A stretch of 64,000 nucleotides of DNA from the NCBI GenBank assembly GCA_026545225.1, contig CM048850.1:25783797-25847796 (forward strand), written 5' to 3'. Source of the stretch: Cornus controversa. Lineage: Eukaryota; Streptophyta; Magnoliopsida; Cornales; Cornaceae. A program made the position numbers and the translations under genes. The notes under the pieces are model-generated. The model was not told the origin of the DNA and did no database searches. It worked only from the letters and a program-made list of their open reading frames with translations. Below are positions 43,866 to 57,398 of this stretch, one piece after another. Position 1 is the first letter of the stretch. Every line of letters begins with the position of its first letter.

Positions 43866-46800
43866 CAACATGCATAATATAATAAAAAAATACATGTCTC
43901 AGTCCTAAAATGTCCGTATTATATACATACATCGCATGAATAAAATACAACTGAAGGAACTGAATCAACATAATTGGTCCATACATTTAATCCAAATGTA
44001 ATGCGTCTATCTAACATCCTAGACATAAGTCAGATTCTAAGGAGACTAATCACTACCTCAGCAACTGGTACTATCAATCCCCCAACTGACTCCAAAAGTA
44101 GCAACACCTGCAAAACCTGGGAGGGGGTGAGCTCAAAGGCCCAACAAGGTATGTAGAACCATACTATCATCGCAGCAGCAAATTGATCCTCACATATTCT
44201 CAAAAATATACATGCACTTACGTATCTCACAATATTTAAAGTCATGCTCCTCCTAGCATACATGAACCAACAATGCATATGGTAGTTCTAGCACTTGTGA
44301 ACATTTAAATCTACTACACATTACTTCTGAAAATCATTTACAACATGCTTAGAAGCAATACACATCCAACATCAATATGTATAGAAAACATATATGAATA
44401 GAAGCATTTACATGAACAATGTAAATCAAATACCACATCACCTACTCAACAAGATCCATTGAGTCATGCATAAATGCACATTAAATCACTACATGTCTAC
44501 ATGACATGTATACATGCTTTTTACCCATAAACAATCACGTTTTTCAAATCATGCGTGATGCCTTCCACCTCAATGCATATACATAAATATATATCAAATT
44601 GACAGTCACATTTGGTATATATAACTCACGCCACAAATTTTTGAAAATCAATTCAATGGGGACTAGCTTATCACACCATCCATAGTAAGGGTCTCTTCGG
44701 CACCCAAACTCTACTTACGCTTTATCGGGTTACTACCCCGAAGGCAGTGCCTCCTCTTGGCCAAGTTTTGGGTCTTTCACCCTAGGGACCATTCCCTCAC
44801 CTTAATTCTCAATGTTGTCACGCCCCAAAAACTCGTTTTTCATATAGTGCACATAATCACATCAATGCACTTATTCCACACCGTGAATGCATTTTTGTCA
44901 AATCAATGCATTTTCCTTTCACCTCAAGATTGTCACAATGTCATCACACTCACATCATGGAAATCATCATGCTTATGCATTTTTCAAGAAAATCATATCT
45001 TTCATGCATAAATCTGTAAACACCACATTTTCACCTTTTCACTAATGAACACATTTTTCACCGAAATCATTCATAGTCACATTTGCACATACACAACATA
45101 TATATGTCACATCCTGCATATAATCATATATGCATGTATATTAGCATAAATATAATCATGCTTTCCAATGCCCTTCTATGCTATAATCAATTTAGCATAC
45201 ATTTCTACTACTGCACCAAATATATAATCACATATATATTTACATATACTCAACTCATGCATAAAAATTTCATATGCATGCAAAGCAACATCTAGCTAAA
45301 TGTACATATATAATTTAGCATACTTTACACGGCTCAACCTATAAATATGCATATAACAATGCAATTCAGCATCAACATTTAACAATGTTCTCATCCCCCA
45401 AGCCCACATATATATATATATACACACATATATATATATCCTCACATCCCACATATATATATATATCCACCTTTATATATGTATGCACATATATATATGC
45501 AAACGCCACATATGACCAATTTAAGAAGATATGTAAAATTAATCAACATAATCAAAATATACATAGGAGATAGAGGCAAGAATCAACTTGCCTTAAGTCC
45601 CGCTCTTACTAAGCCCGTGCCTGCCAAGCGGTCCAAAGTCAATCCCGGTCCAGTTTGGCGTCAAAGCCCATGCAAACCATCCACTTTCTTCTTTCCAATT
45701 CTCATGATTGGTCCAACCCAAACCATAACCCAAATTCAGCCCAGTTCTATAGTCTAAGCGCAACATCTAGTCCAAACCATGCATCAACCATAACCAGCCT
45801 ATTTAATTCACACCAAACAGCCTAAAAAAGTACCACTGCCGGACAGAACTGCCACTCACCATGGACAACCGAACCAGCCCCCTTCTCTATTACCGGACCA
45901 CCCAAAACTAGCCACCATGTAGCAGCCTATACAACTGAGACTAATCGGAACCCACAACCAGCCAACAACCATGAAAATCACCACCGAAGCCACTATAATC
46001 CAAACCAATGGAATCCACAAATTAGCCACCACAAGCTCTACAAATCCAAGACAAAATAGCCCAAAACTGAGCCATCATCTTGCTGCCAAACAACCCAAAA
46101 CCAGCCCTTATTTCGCTATCGTTGGACCACCTTTGACACAGCCATCAACCACCAGCAGAGCCAAAAGGCTGCCGTGTCACGGCCGAACCCAACATAAACC
46201 ACTGGCCACCATCACCGGCAGCCCTCAATTCGCTACCTTCACCCATGCCGTGAAACCATTCCTTCGACATAAACAAAACCCCCAAGCAGTTACAACCGAA
46301 GCCACCGTGAGCCACTACGGGTCGCCGAAACCATCAGCCACCATGCAGCCACAACCGGCCACCCCTTATCGGTACAACCACAGCTAACTACCAACCAAAC
46401 CGAGAACCCACAAACTAGCCCCTTCGGCACCACCATGGAGTACATGGATGGTCGAACCAAACGCACCCCAACTGCGTTTCTTCTGTGCACAAACCCACTG
46501 TCCAGCTATACCCAAATCAGAGAAACACCACAGTAACTGAATCAGACCAAGAAGGCCCACCAGCCAAACTGCCATAGAGAAGGCCTAATTTTTTCCAATC
46601 AAAACAGTCGCCATCATGAGCCGAAGCCCCAGCTACGCGCCATTGTCAGAGTGACCTGCTCGCCGGCAATGAATCCTTCTACTGGACGAACGCACCAGCT
46701 GCTGGACAGACCCACTATCGACCACCTCTCGCTGCCGTCACCTCCACCCTCGACGCTGGACCAGCTCCTTTCTCGGCTTCACTCTCTCTCACGATCCCTC

Positions 46801-47294
46801 TCTCTCTCTAGACTTCTCTCTATTCTCTCTCTTACTTTCCCTTTTTTTTTTTTTTTTCTTTCTCTTCTTTTTCTCCTTCAGCCGATTCCTTCTTATCCTC
46901 TCTTCTTATCTTTTGGTCCACATGCTTTCGTATTCTCCCAGCCACATGTTGCATATACATATAACAAATTTATATATATATAAATCTAAATCAGCCCATG
47001 TGCAATTAAATAAAGACATGTATATGTACACATATATTACATATATACATATTACACTACATACACATACCTTCACATGTATTTATAATTTAATATAAAT
47101 ACACCCACCATAACTATATATATATATATATCCCTATATATATATATATAACTACGTCCTCCATCTTCATAAAAATGTAATTCCATTTCTACATGTATAT
47201 ATATCCACATCTTTCCGAATTTAATTTATTCAAAAAAAATTTAATCCGGTCAAAATTCACCTGGAACCGGTCAAAATTACTCCGGGTCTTTACA

Positions 47295-50052
47295 ACCTCC
47301 CCACCTTTAAGGAATTTCGTCCTCAAAATTAGCGTAGTCATGGTTTCTCCAAAATCAATCCATACAGGACGTTATTCTCGCTAATAATCATCACTTTCTC
47401 TCTCCACATACCCTAGGCGCTACACTTGCAACACCTAACTCATAACACTCAAGTCTGGCAGAATCAGTGCGTCTCAACTGCCGTAAGGCAATATAACCAC
47501 TTCCGTGACATGGCTGAGTGACTCCTAAGCCCATGGTACGATTCACTCACGAAATCCTCCGAAGCACTTGCTTCGTAGAGTCCACAGTCTCTATCTCGAG
47601 ACCTATTAAGCCCATCTCTATTTCTAGTCTAAGGCAACACCTTTGACTAATCATACCAATCACTCACAGTGACACTTCCCTATAAACTGGGATTATCAAT
47701 ACTCAAAGTCATTCTTTCATTAATCAAACATGACTTTCAATCTCTGACATACCATTCCCGGGCTTAGTCCAATATCCTGGGCATCATCACAACACAAACC
47801 ACATCAATCTAGTGCACATCACAAGCGCACTCACCAGCAAGGCACACGACAGTGTACTTGCCGATAGAAACCACATAAGCGGTGTACTTGTCGCAACAAG
47901 CCACATAATCCTACCTAGTCTCATAGACTACAACCCACTGGAATCCAATGCCAAGTCCAGGATCTTACATCCCACTGGTTTCACAATCTCATTATTCAAG
48001 AGAAGAACTATTTCCCATTATCACCCTTCACCCCAAGGAACCAGTTGATAGTTAGAGAGAATTCCTTTCATATTAGCACTTCACTTTAGCTAACCCTTAC
48101 CAATAATAGTTTGAGGTCACCTACATTAGCCAAACAGCAACCATACATTGGCCGCAACCCACTACATCTACACGTCCACTGCATCCACCTCTCCCCTTCA
48201 CAGTAAGAAACTATCCTCACTTCAGATACCATATGTCAAGATCCTCATCCACTATCACCCCATCCTTCTCTTAACATCATATCCACGCCACTGAGGTCAA
48301 GGCACATAAGGAGTGCACTTGTCAAAACAAATCATCTAGTCCTGTCCATTTTTGTGGACTACATTCCATTGGCATTTAGTGCCAAGATTAGGGTTTTACA
48401 TGCCCTTAACTTCACAATCTCATTCCTCGACGAATAAATCTCACTTACCCGTCCATTGATCCTAACAGACGTTTTCGACTTCTCGGGTATTTATCCATTC
48501 CTTTCCAGCATCTCACTTGACACTCCAAGATCCTGACTGCTTCGTCTAGAACCCCACAAATCTTTTCATGCATCACTATTGCATTAATCAGCATCTAGGC
48601 ATTACGTTGCATCGCCGATGCATCATCAAAGTCATAACATGTCCGCTGACTCCAAGAATTAGGTCAATTCTGAGTCTTCATCCGACTATCTCAATAACAT
48701 ATCTTAGACATACCCTGTCTAGAATCTCGGTATCCCAATACCACCAATATCCTTAGTCAATTAACTGAGCTCTAGTCTTCAATAGTGTGCAAGAGTGCAA
48801 CGCAAATCTGGACCACCAAACTCTCAGTTTGGAAAGTCCAAAGGCAAATCATGCCCTTCTTCATCCACACTAGACTCTTACTCCAAAGTCTATCACAACA
48901 TGTCTATTTCAACATCACAGTTCGTTCAACTCCAAACCTCTATCTAGGTTTGCCAATTCTTAAGACTAAAATTTCTAGGTGACTACATGTCACTACTAGC
49001 CATGTGACACCAAATGTAACACAAAAGGGTAATGCACAGTCACATGAATCACGTATAGCACATAGCATATAACATACAACATGTTAATCAAATAAACACG
49101 TACCATGCATGATATGAAATATGATGCATCAAATCAAATCAAAACCCTAGCTCTCGGGCTAACACTAGGAAAATACCCCTGACAATACACAGTCTCGGTA
49201 CTTCCACTGCCCGAGCAAGTGTGAAACATGTCCCCGTCCCCCTAGTACACACACATACTAGAACACAAAATCTAGAGTGGTTCAAGCTAACCTACTCTCA
49301 TCCTCTGTACTCATTGGTAAACACCTACCAATCTATCCACATCTGTAGTCTCAGGTAGCAACCTTGACTATCAATACCAATCACCTTCAGTGACATCTCC
49401 CTACTATTGAGAATTCTTTATCCATCGTCATCTGGACGAAACAACTCAACAACAACAAGAGCCAGCGTATTGTAAGAGAATCACTAATCTAAGAAAAATG
49501 TCTAGCTAGGCCATTTTTCCCAGTTAACCCAGCTCCGGCAACATGCCTTCCTTGTATCCCATCTTAATCTTGATTGCTAACCTCGGCAATACACTTACCA
49601 ACAACACATCATAAGCCCCTAACTATCTATAAGGACTTAAAACACTTAGAACATTCTTTGCGTTATCTCTTCGTTGTTCACTAACAGGACTTAATCACTA
49701 AGTCAAAATCTAAGCTCAACCAACTCTGGGAGTTATTACCAATCGAAACCAGTTTCACACACCAACACTTTGATCTTTCATTTGGATTGCTCAAATCGAG
49801 CAAATCATTCCATCCTTAGGTATTCGAACCTATGACTTTGATACCCTAGGTTTTCAAACCAAATGCCTTAACAGCAATCCAGAGTTCCTCAAATCCTTAA
49901 CCTTTACCTGTCGCCCCTAGGTATTCCAACCTAGTGCTCTAATAGACACCATTCTGGTATCAGGCACATAATCCAATATTCTCAAACCATACACGTGATA
50001 TGTCCATTCCCTTCATCCCTGGGTATTCCAACCTAGAGCTCTGATACCATGC
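47295..50052 (-). other. Element G non-coding core
   Basis: 2758 bp with no ORF above about 80 codons and no protein motif. The PPT is at the left end. Repeated PBS-leader-like units (GGTATTCCAACCTAG followed by GCTCT) lie in the last 230 bp near the PBS (about 49820-50052). The rest shows no internal repeats by eye. Confidence 0.85.
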
Positions 50053-53000
50053 TGTCATGCCCCAGAATATGGACCGCCGGGACTCCCCCGGACTGACCCG
50101 AATCCCAAGTCGCGAACCCGTTCACTCAACCCCGTGAATGACCTTAACCACACTCCTGTTACTGTATCAAGCTCTGATACCATGTTATCACACCCCGATC
50201 CCCGAGGCCCGAAAATCGAAGTGTGAGCTCCGTGAGATCACCCTCACGATATAACCACCACCTAATCATACAATCTCAATATCCTATTATTTTCACAAAA
50301 ATTGGGCATGACCTATTCTAATAAATCAGATCCTGGCATGTTATATCTGCTTTAAATTCAATTGGACACTTCTGGGCACGTGTCCCCCTAGCATTCACAT
50401 CTAAAAATCAAAATAGACACTTCTGGGCACGTGTCTCCCCAGCATTTATATCTAACAATCAAAATGGACACTTCTGGGCACGTGTCCCCCCATCATTTCT
50501 ACAACATGCATAATACAATCAAAAAAATACATGTCTCAGTCCTTGAATTTCCGTATTATATACATAGATTACATGAAAAAAATACAACTGAAAGAACTGA
50601 ATCAACATAATCGCTCTATTCATTTAATCCAAATGTAATGCGTCTATCTAACATCTTAGACATAAGTCAAATTCTAAGGAGATTAATCACTACCTCAGCA
50701 ACTGGTACTATCAATCCCCCAACTGACCCCAAAACTAGCAACACCTGCAAAACCTAGGAGGGGGTGAGCTCAAAGGCCCAACAAGGTATGTAGAACCATA
50801 CTATCATCGCAGTAGCAAATCGATCCTCACATATTCTCAAAAATATACATGCACTTACGTATCTCACAATATTTAAAGTCATGCTCCTCCTAGCATACAT
50901 GAACCAACAATGCATATGGCAGTTCTAGCACTTGTGAACATTTAAATCTACTACACATGACTTATGAAAATCATTTACAACATGCTTAGAAGCAATACAC
51001 ATCCAACATCAATATGTATAGAAAACAAATATGAATAGAAGTATTTACATGAACAATGTAAATCAAATACCACATCACCTACTCAACAAGATCCATTGAG
51101 TAATGCATAAATACACATTAAATCGCTACATGTCTACATGACATGTAGACAAGCTTTTTACCTATAAACAATCACGTTTTTCAAATCATGCATGATGCCT
51201 TCCACCTCAATGCATATACATAAATATATATCAAATTGACAGTCACATTTCGTATATATAACTCACGCCACAAATTTTTAGAAATCAATTCAATGGGGAC
51301 TAGCTTATCACACCATCCATAGTAAGGGTCTCTTCGGCACCCAAACTCTGCTTACGCTTTATCGGGTTGCTAACCCGAAGGGAGCGCCTCCTCTTGGCCA
51401 AGTTTTGGGTCTTTCACCTTAGGGACCATTCCCTCACCTTAATTCTCAATGTTGTCATGCCCCAAAAACTCACTTTTTATATAGTCCACATAATCACATC
51501 AATGCACTTATTCCACACCATGAATGCATTTTTGTCAAATCAATGCATTTTCCTTTCACCTCAAGATTGTCACAATGTCATCACACTCACATCATGGAAA
51601 TCATCATGCTTATGTATTTTTCAAGAAAATCATATCTTTCATGCATAAATCTGTAAACACCACATTTTCACCTTTTCACTAATGAACATATTTTTCACCG
51701 AAATCATTCATAGTCATATTTGCACATACACAACATATATATGTCAGATCCTGCATATAATCACATATATACGTATATTAGCATAAATATAATCATGCTT
51801 TCCAATGCCCTTCTATGCTATCATCAATTTAGCATACATTTCTACTACTGCACCAAATATATAATCACATATATATTTACATATACTTAACTCATGCATA
51901 AAAATTTCATATGCATGCAAGGCAACATCTAGCTAAATATACATATATAATTTAGCATACTTTACACGGCTTAACCCATAAATATGCATATAAATATGCA
52001 ATTCAGCATCTACATTTAACAATGTTCTCATCCCCTAAGCCCACATATATATATATACACACACATATATATATATATCCACCTTTATATATATATGCAC
52101 ATATATATATGCAAATGCCACATATGACCAAATTAAGAACATATGTAAAATTAATCAACATAATCAAAATATACATAGGAGATAGAGGCAAGAATCAACT
52201 TTCCTTAAGTCCCGCTCTTACTAAGCCCGTGCCTGCTAAGCGGTCCAAAGTCAATCCCGGTCCAGTTTGGCATCAAAGCCCATGCAAACCATCCACTTTC
52301 TTCTTTCCAATTCTCATGATTGGTCCAACCCAAACCATAACCCAAATTCAGCCTAATTCCATAGTCTAAGCCCAACATCTAGTCCAAACCATGCGTCAAC
52401 CATAACTAGCCTATTTAATTCACACCAAACAGCCCAAAAAAGTACCACCGCCGGATAGAATTGCCACTCACCATGGACAGCCGAACCAGCTCCCTTCCCT
52501 ATTACCGGACCACCCAAAACCAGCTGCCATGTAGCAGCCTATACAATTGGGACTAACCGGAACCCACAACAGAATCACCACCGAAGCCACCATAATCCAA
52601 ACCAATGGAATCCACAAATTAGCCACCACAAGCTCTACAAATCCAAGACAAAATAGCCCAAAACTGAGCCATCATCTTGCTGCCAAACAACCCAAAACCA
52701 GCCCCTATTTCGCTGCCGTCCGACCACCTTTGGCACAGCCATCAACCACCAGCCGAGCCAAACGCAGCCGTGTCACGGCCGAACCCAACATAAACCACTG
52801 GCCACCATCACCGGCAGCCCCCAATCCGCTACCTTCACCCATGTCGTAAAACCATTCCTTCGACATAAACAAAACCCCTAAGCGGTCACAACCGAAGCCA
52901 CCGTGAGCCACTATGGGTCGTCGAAACCATCAGCCACCATCCAGCCACAACCCGCCACCCCTCATCTGTACAACCACAACTGACAACCAACCAAACATAG

Positions 53001-53712
53001 AACCCACAAACTAGCCCCTTCGGCACCACCATGGAGTACACCCATGGTCGAACCAAACACACCCCAGCTGCGCTTCTTCTGCGCACGAACCCACCTTCTA
53101 ACTATGCCCAAATCAGAAAAACACCACAATAACCGAATCAGACCAAGAAGGCCCACCAACCAAGCTGCCATGGAGAAGGCCCAATTTTTTCTCGTCGAAA
53201 TAGTCGCCATCATGAGCCGAAGCCCCAGCTACGTGCCACTGCTGGAGTGACCTGCTCGCCGGCAGTGAATCGTTCTACCGAACGAACGCACCAACTGCCG
53301 GACAGACCCACTACCGACCACATCTCGCTACCGTCACCTCCACCCCTGACACTGGACCAGCTCCTTTCTCGGCTTCACTCTCTCTCATGATCCCTCTCTC
53401 TCTCTAGACTTCTCTCTCTTCTCTCTCTTACTTTCCCTTTCTTTCTTCTTTTTTTTTTTCTCTTCTTTTTCTCCTTCAACCGATTCCTTCTTATCCTCTC
53501 TTTTTATCTTCTGGTCCACATGTTTTCTTATTCTCCCAGCCACATGTTGCATATACATATAACATATTTATATATATATAAATCTAAATCAGCCCATGTG
53601 CAATTAAATAAAGACATGTATATGTACACATATATTACATATATACATATTACACTACATACACATACCTTCACATGTCTTTATAATTTAATATAAATAC
53701 ACCCCCACCATA

Positions 53713-53759
<47 letters not shown>

Positions 53760-53902
53760 CTACGTCCTCCATCTTCATAAAAATGTAATTCCATTTCTAC
53801 ATATATATATATTCACATCTTTCCGAATTTAATTTATTCGAAAAAAATTTAATCCGGTCAAAATTCACCAGGAACCGGTCAAAATTACTCCGGTTCATTA
53901 CA
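50053..53902 (-). repeat. Element G 5' LTR (3850 bp)
   Basis: Partner of 43417-47294. It has the same buried PBS (50171-50182) and G-box array (CACGTGTC at 50377, 50428 and 50479). The TA microsatellite near 53718-53757 is longer than in the partner. Confidence 0.93.
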
Positions 53903-53907
53903 AATTC

Positions 53908-56627
53908 CGTCCTCGGAATTCACCCCATACTTGAAATAAAAAGCTCTCAATAGTTTGCCTTTATCTCATCCTCCCTTTCCCAAGTGGACTCCGCCTCATT
54001 GTGGTGGCTCCACTGAACACGAACTACCGAATGGTCTTAGAACGAAGAACCTGGTCTCTACGATCAAGAATACAATAAAGATACTCCACATATGTTGCAT
54101 CAAGCTGCAACTCAATCTCTCCAACCTCAATGTGCTTGTAAGTACCTTCATATCTACAAAATTTCTGTAGCATAGAGACTTGAAAGACATTGTGCACCCT
54201 GTGCATCGTATCTGGTAACGCCAATCTATATGTTATCACCCCATCCCTGTCGGTAATCATAAAAGGACCTATAAAATAAGGTGTCAACTTCCCTTTTCTC
54301 CCAAACCACATCACTCCCTTCATGGGAAAACCTGATCCCCCACCTTGAACTCTAATGCTCGAGTTCTTCGGTCAGCATAACTATGCTATCTACTTTGCGT
54401 GGTCCTCACACTGTCACTAATAAGAGAAACTTTCTTGGAGGTGTCATTGAAGAATTCAGGAGCCAAGAATCTATTTCTCTCCAATATCCAACTAACATAC
54501 TGGGGACCTATATAGGCACCTATACAGAGCCTGGAATGGTGCCATACCAATAGTCTTTTGATAACTATTATTATAGGCAAACTCAACTATCAGCAAGTAA
54601 CTCTCCCAATTACCCTTGAAGTCGAGTACACATGCTCGTAACATATCCTCCAAAATCTGATTAACCCTCTCAGTCTAACCATCAGTCCGAGGGTGATAGG
54701 TTGTACTGAGATACAGAGTAGTACTCATCGCTTGCTGAAAACTCTCCCAAAACCCTAATACAAAATTCGGATCCCTATCTAATATAATGGACAAATGCAT
54801 GCCATGAAACTTCACTATCTCTGTAATATGAAGCTTCGCGTATTACTTTGAGGTGTAACTCGAGCATACGGGCAAGAAATTGGTTGAATTTGTCAACCTA
54901 TCAACTATCACCCAAATAGCATCATGATTCCATTGTGAGGTGGGAAGCCCCACAATGAAATCCATAGAGAAGCTCTCCCACTTCCACTCTGGTATAGGCA
55001 GTGGCAGCAAAGATCTTGACGGTCTCTGGTGATAAATCTTGATCATCTGACATATGCTACACTTAGAAACAGATATAACTATGTCACTTTTCATACTTGC
55101 CCACCAAAACTATCATTTTATGTCATGGTACATCTTATCCCCTCCAGTGTGTACCAAAAACTTAGAACTATGGGCCTCACTCATCACTGCCCTCCTCAAG
55201 TCGTCATTGTGAGGAACCACTAACTGCCCCTTGTACCTTAATCCTGCATCTGTACCCACTGTATAGAATAGTACCTCTCCATATTTTAATTCAGCCACCT
55301 TCTCTACGCACTGCGAGACAGTAAGCTGATTTGAAATTACCCTATGAATAATAGTAGGTGTAACCACTGCACATGCTACAAAAACATCATCTAAGTCACC
55401 AATGCTTCTTAAATCATTCCATTATGTTTCAAATAAGGCTGAAAGACTAGCATATGGTCAGCGACTGAGTGCATTAGTTACTACATTCATTTTTCCTGGG
55501 TGGTATTGGATGGAAAAATGATAATCTTTAATGAATTCCAACTACTTGTGCTACCTCATGTTTAGCTTCTTCTGTGAGAACAGATATTGCTAACTCTTAT
55601 AGTCACTAAACAATCTGAAAGTCTCCCCCCAAGAGATAATGCCTCTAGATCATCCAGGCAAATACCACAGTTGCTAACTCCAAATCATGAGTTGGGTAAT
55701 TAAGCTCATGAGGCTTAAGGTTACTTGAAGCGTATGATATCGGTCTTTCCTCCTACATCAACACACAACCCAGACCCTGGAATTATGCATCGGTATATAC
55801 CAATTACTCAAATCCACTCTGAGGAGTAACTAGGATATGTGCAATTATCAACCTGCTCTTTAACTCATCAAACGCTACCTGACAAGTATCATCCCAAACA
55901 AAAGGCACACCCTTTTTAATTAAATGGGTGAGAGGGCTAGCAATCTTGGAGAAGCCCTGAATAAACCTATAATAATAACCAGCTCACCCCAGAAAACTAC
56001 AAATGGTTGTGGGTGAGGTAGGTTGCCCCCACTCCAATACCGTAGATACCTTGCTTGGATCAACCGCTATCCCTTCTCAAATACTATATGACCCAAGAAC
56101 TTCACCTTCCTCTGCCAGAATTCACACTTCTCAAACTTTGTATACAACTGGTGATCTCTCAGTGTCTGCAAAATGATATGAAGATGTTTGGCATGGTCCT
56201 CCTCTGACTTAGAAGTAGCCCTAGTGCCTGAAGCTAAGTAAATTACAATTTCTATCTCACGACTCGGTGGTAGTCCTGGAATTTCCTAAAACACATCTTG
56301 AAAGTCTCGTACCACTAGAATGGAATCCATAGAAACTGTATTTCCTTCCGGAGACTCCTCACTAATAAATAATGGGTGAGTACTAGACCATCTATTTGAT
56401 TACGGCATACCAAATAATCTCACCAATGACCGAGTTTACTATTTATCTGTTTTGGTTCACATTCCTCCTCGTACGGGGTGGCATCTGAATATTACCCCTA
56501 AAAATGAACTAAAATATATAGCGTACGATTAGTCCTATACTTTGCTTCTATTTATCAGAATACGTAACGCAGAAGATACCGTACGACACACCCTAACAAC
56601 CGCGAATACATGAATGCTCTGATACCA
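53908..56627 (-). pseudogene. Element H pol region (RT to chromodomain parts)
   Basis: Fossil of a chromovirus polyprotein on the minus strand. Readable parts from 3' to 5' are a chromodomain-like WEREDEI end (about 53980), a GPY/F-type integrase C-terminus (GKLTPYFIGPFMI, YRLALPD, VHNVFQVSML; 54.1-54.3 kb), an integrase core and zinc part (CSICQMIK, FSMDFIVGLP; 54.85-55.1 kb), and diverged RNase H and RT sequence (55.45-56.2 kb). Many breaks. Confidence 0.8.
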
Positions 56628-57398
56628 ACTAAAATACCCCTCAACAAATTTTGCGCATGAGGTGCCCCAATCTCATACACAAAACCTGAGAGATATTTAC
56701 AACTAATAGCAACAAGCATAGAGTACAAAATAGAGAATGAAATAAATTTTCAAAGCAGAGTAGAAAGTTCATTAGAATAAAAATAAAACGTTAAATAAAT
56801 AAAGTACGTGTCTGGTAATACAATTTGGAAGTCCCGTAATCCAAGGACCCCTTAACCAGAAAGAATAATAGTTTTAACTCTAAATTAAAAACCAACAACC
56901 AAAGTTTCAAAAGAGTTCATAGTTTGAACTTGAAGAAGAGAATAAGTTCCTACTCTGTAACTGATGAGAGGAGATGTCTGCCACAACCAAACCCCAAGAC
57001 TCTATCCTCGTAGTGGAACCGGCCTGGGACTTGGATTATCAACAAAGTGGGTTAAACGCATGAACAAGCTCTCTCTACTACATTCCAATTAGAGAACCAG
57101 TATACATACCCTCAATATGAAGGAGACAAGAGAAAAAATATAGGTGTAAACCTACAGGTCATTCCTTATCCAGTTTATGTTTTCAAAATAAATGTTATCT
57201 TTAACAATGTTCCAACAAACCCTTATCATACAAAAATGAACACATTCTTTAAGTTCAGAACAAAGAAACATAAGCATGTATTTTATTCTAAGTAATCCTG
57301 ACATGCCATCATTATTATCCTTGGATACCTTAATAGGTATTGGCAATCTTGACATGCCCCCTGGCAATCCATATATGCCTCCTTTAACTTTAGATACC
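56628..57398 (-). repeat. Element H 5' LTR, piece
   Basis: From 56692 it aligns with 40690-41390 at about 90 percent or better. It is interrupted at 57399 by element F exactly within the ATACC of the duplicated TTTAGATACCTTAATAGG unit; the remainder is not in the window. Confidence 0.75.

Larger units (their letters stand above)
43417..47294 (-). repeat. Element G 3' LTR (3878 bp)
   Basis: In plus orientation it runs TGTCATGCCCC to GGGTCTTTACA. Within it are a buried LTR-end/PBS at 43535-43547, a 51-bp G-box array (43727-43865), many TA/TG microsatellites (45.1-45.5 kb, 46.97-47.15 kb), a C/A-rich strand-skewed block (about 45.75-46.75 kb), and a pyrimidine tract (46.78-46.88 kb). ORFs here are shared with the partner LTR but not conserved in frame. 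Confidence 0.93.
43417..53902 (-). mobile_element. Element G: LARD-like large non-autonomous LTR element
   Basis: LTRs of 3878 bp (43417-47294) and 3850 bp (50053-53902) flank a 2758-bp core without coding capacity. Perfect 5-bp duplications AATTC lie at 43412-43416 and 53903-53907. On the minus strand the PPT is CTTTAAGGTGGGGAGGT-like (plus coordinates 47295-47315), and the PBS is ATGGTATCAGAGCTC next to 50053. Huge LTRs with a non-coding core define LARDs, which are thought to be moved by Ty3/gypsy partners; its chromovirus-like PPT and PBS point to such a partner. Structurally it looks whole. A 250-bp sample differs by about 4 percent, roughly 1.5 My. Confidence 0.92.
40690..57398 (-). mobile_element. 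Element H: old chromovirus-type Ty3/gypsy element containing G
   Basis: 3' LTR 40690-43390, PPT region 43391-43411, pol region 53908-56627, and a 5' LTR piece 56628-57398. The two LTR pieces align over 40690-41390 and 56692-57398. On the minus strand the PPT reads TTTTTAGGGGAGAAGAA before TGTAATACCCC, and the PBS-like site GTTGGTATCAGAGC lies at about 56615-56628, both typical of Del/Tekay chromoviruses. It is heavily broken (many breaks). G is inserted beside the PPT and F into the 5' LTR. Clearly older than G. Confidence 0.82.

Noticed and set aside
45971-46490. 138-aa plus frame and Trp/Gly-rich minus frames in the G LTRs
   Set aside because: The C/A-rich composition keeps frames open; the partner LTR (52547-53213) breaks them differently.
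47812-48982. Short frames in the G core (62-78 aa)
   Set aside because: No motif, start context or similarity to any gag or pol part; typical chance lengths for this composition.
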